Part shown: positions 40,598 to 41,812 of the stretch, in pieces | Layout: each line of letters begins with the position of its first letter | How positions within the stretch are numbered: position 1 is the stretch's first letter | Origin: JANWWM01 sp046292465 | Lineage (GTDB): Bacteria; Bacteroidota; Chlorobiia; Chlorobiales; Thermochlorobacteraceae | Length of the DNA: 41,812 nt | Direction of reading: 5' to 3' | Assembly: GCA_046292465.1 (NCBI GenBank) | Contig: JBKBRB010000021.1 | Location: 1-41,812, forward strand | Translations under genes and position numbers: made by a program | Notes under the pieces: model-generated | The model's input: only the letters and a program-made list of their open reading frames with translations | What the model was told of the DNA's origin: nothing | The model's database searches: none

Positions 40598-41284
40598 TCA
40601 ACTTAGTTCTTTTTTGAAGAATTCGAGCGTTTTGTTCCACGCATCGAGTGCAGCTTGAGCGTTATAGACGTCGGGGCGTGTGTCATTGAAAAAGGCATGC
40701 GTTGTGTTGGGATAAGTGTGAAAGTCGTATCGTTTGCCAGCGGCTTTGAGGCTTTCTTGTAAGGCTTTCACGGCTTCGGCGTTGACCATTGAATCATTTT
40801 CGGCAAAAATGCCGAGCACGGGTGCAGAGAGTTTGGTAAAGTCGGGTTTGACGGCGGGGTGAATGCCGTAGAAGTCGACGCACGCGCCGATGTTTTCGTT
40901 GAGTGTGGCGGCAAAGAGCGAAAGTTGTCCGCCCATGCAAAAGCCAACCGTTCCAACTTTTTTTGATGAGACGGCTTCGTGAGAGAGCAGAAAGTCAATT
41001 GCGCCACGCAGTTTTTTTTCAGCCTCGCCGATGTTGAGTGCCATGAAGAGTTTGCCTGCTTCGTCGGGCGATTTGGTTGTTGCGCCGTCATACATATCGG
41101 GGGCAAGTGCCGTAAAGCCAGCGCGAGCAAATCGGTCGCACACATTTTTGATGTGGTCGACAAGCCCCCACCACTCTTGAAGCACAATGACGCCGATGCC
41201 CTTACCTGATGTAGCTTTGGCAAGATAGCCTTGTGCAGTTTTGCCATTGGCTTTGAAGGAAACCATTTGACCCAGTTCGCTCAT
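40598..41284 (-). CDS. Dienelactone hydrolase family protein
   Basis: A 228-residue alpha/beta hydrolase. Nucleophile Cys116 lies in VGFCMGGQLS, Glu37 in VLQEWWGLVDHI, Asp in FAENDSMVN and His in NTTHAFFND, which complete the Cys-Asp-His triad of the dienelactone hydrolase family. It is cytosolic. Members open dienelactone rings in aromatic degradation, but many have other roles. No aromatic pathway genes are near. 24 bp separates it from the PD-(D/E)XK gene upstream, both in one run. Confidence 0.93.
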   Translation of the reverse strand: MSELGQMVSFKANGKTAQGYLAKATSGKGIGVIVLQEWWGLVDHIKNVCDRFARAGFTALAPDMYDGATTKSPDEAGKLFMALNIGEAEKKLRGAIDFLLSHEAVSSKKVGTVGFCMGGQLSLFAATLNENIGACVDFYGIHPAVKPDFTKLSAPVLGIFAENDSMVNAEAVKALQESLKAAGKRYDFHTYPNTTHAFFNDTRPDVYNAQAALDAWNKTLEFFKKELS

Positions 41285-41308
41285 TGTCTTGGAAAGTTTA
41301 TGGTTTGG

Positions 41309-41812
41309 TTAAAGTTTTGGAATGTCGTGATAGTTTAGAACTTCCATTGTCTCATCGCCCATTGCTAAGGCATAAATGTTGTGCTTGGTCAGATAGCGAA
41401 CAAAATTTTCGGGAATGTAGAGCGATGAAAAAACGGGAATAACTTTTTTGCCCTGATGTTCTGGCAGATATTCAAAGACCGTTGGGATAAAGGCAATAAA
41501 CTCATCGATGTAAGATTGACGCACCGTTGATTTCGTTTCGTTGAGAATAATGCCGCGCGAGCCAATGAAGAGCGCATCAAAATCTTTGAAGCGCGATTTG
41601 TCTTTGGGGTGAGTGATAATGCGGCGTACACTAAAATCTACAACTTCACCGACATCGAAGAGTTCTTCAGCGAGACGACGGATATTCGGCGCAACAATAT
41701 CTTCAACCAACGTGCCCATTTTGTTAGCAAGCTCCCCCCACTTTTTGTTCATCTCTCGCTTTTCATTTTTCCATTCTTGCCTTTCTTGCTCACGCTTTTT
41801 TTCATATTCCTC
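41309..41812 (-). CDS. PD-(D/E)XK nuclease-like protein with N-terminal coiled coil (5' end outside window)
   Basis: The gene is cut by the right edge. Upstream of ATG 41752 the same frame stays open for 20 codons of charged coiled-coil sequence (EEYEKKREQERQEWKNEKRE), so the true start lies beyond 41812. The visible domain has WGELANKMGTLVEDIVAPNI, DALFIGSRGIILNETKST with the Asp and E-x-K of a PD-(D/E)XK site, and VRRIITHPKDKSRFKDFDA. Like Uma2-neighbour proteins of unknown role (DUF3782-like), it may be a nuclease or a modified one. The catalytic residues appear intact here. It heads the operon of dienelactone hydrolase and Uma2 genes. Confidence 0.7.
   Translation of the reverse strand, partial: EEYEKKREQERQEWKNEKREMNKKWGELANKMGTLVEDIVAPNIRRLAEELFDVGEVVDFSVRRIITHPKDKSRFKDFDALFIGSRGIILNETKSTVRQSYIDEFIAFIPTVFEYLPEHQGKKVIPVFSSLYIPENFVRYLTKHNIYALAMGDETMEVLNYHDIPKL

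Noticed and set aside
36617..41812. Search for a CRISPR array near the CARF-like gene
   Set aside because: No regularly spaced short repeat with spacers is visible. The only long repeats are those shared by the two Uma2 genes.

Overview
The window looks like a chromosomal piece of a Gram-negative bacterium of the Chlorobi/Bacteroidota side of the tree. A Chloroherpeton- or Thermochlorobacter-like aerobic relative of the green sulfur bacteria is my best guess. This rests on gene content: a receiver-PglZ fusion, an AspRS with the relaxed-specificity residue, many lipoproteins, a secreted protein of the surface/T9SS style, and compact gene packing. It is inference, because the window holds no rRNA or photosynthesis gene. 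Oxygen-dependent HemF and an exported Fe-type superoxide dismutase argue for life with oxygen. One artificial scaffold gap (97 N) lies inside an mlaE gene.

Layout. 0-1.8 kb: start of a frameshifted secreted protein, a control region with a perfect CRP/FNR-type palindrome, and a K+ channel. 1.9-4.9 kb (+): ComEA-like HhH protein, PilM-like protein, NtrB-like histidine kinase. 4.9-7.2 kb (-): mlaE, a lone nuoI, purN. 7.3-8.0 kb (+): Tat/lipoprotein SOD. 8.1-15.8 kb (-): hemF-aspS, a TonB/AgmX-type protein with a lipase-like hydrolase, receiver-PglZ protein, then ABC-2 permease, lipoprotein and rpiB-like gene. 15.9-18.7 kb: pentapeptide-repeat protein, fatty-acid hydroxylase, sigma-54 activator. 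18.7-26.9 kb (-): half receiver domain, mutL-DUF4159 pair, esterase lipoprotein, tRNA-Val(CAC), hisH-hisA, PHP phosphoesterase, TPR lipoprotein. 27-28.9 kb: small Cys-rich protein, then pgsA and metF on +. 28.9-29.8 kb: an unrecognised protein built from four similar hydrophobic motifs. 30.1-32.8 kb: sugar aminotransferase, nth, an SDR. 32.8-36.5 kb (-): sulP, beta-carbonic anhydrase, mpg and truA, tightly packed.

The right end (36.6-41.8 kb) is the most accessory part. It holds a stand-alone protein with the architecture of the CRISPR ancillary nucleases Card1/Can2 (CARF plus DUF1887-type PD-(D/E)XK) whose key residues appear lost, a decayed histidine-kinase fragment, a class III aminotransferase, two tandem Uma2-family nucleases sharing perfect DNA repeats, a dienelactone hydrolase, and a PD-(D/E)XK protein running off the edge. 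I found no CRISPR array, cas gene, transposase or integrase in the window.

Genes are densely packed. Several convergent pairs overlap at their stop codons and several co-directional pairs share ATGA junctions, so few regulatory spaces exist. The clearest ones are noted as features.
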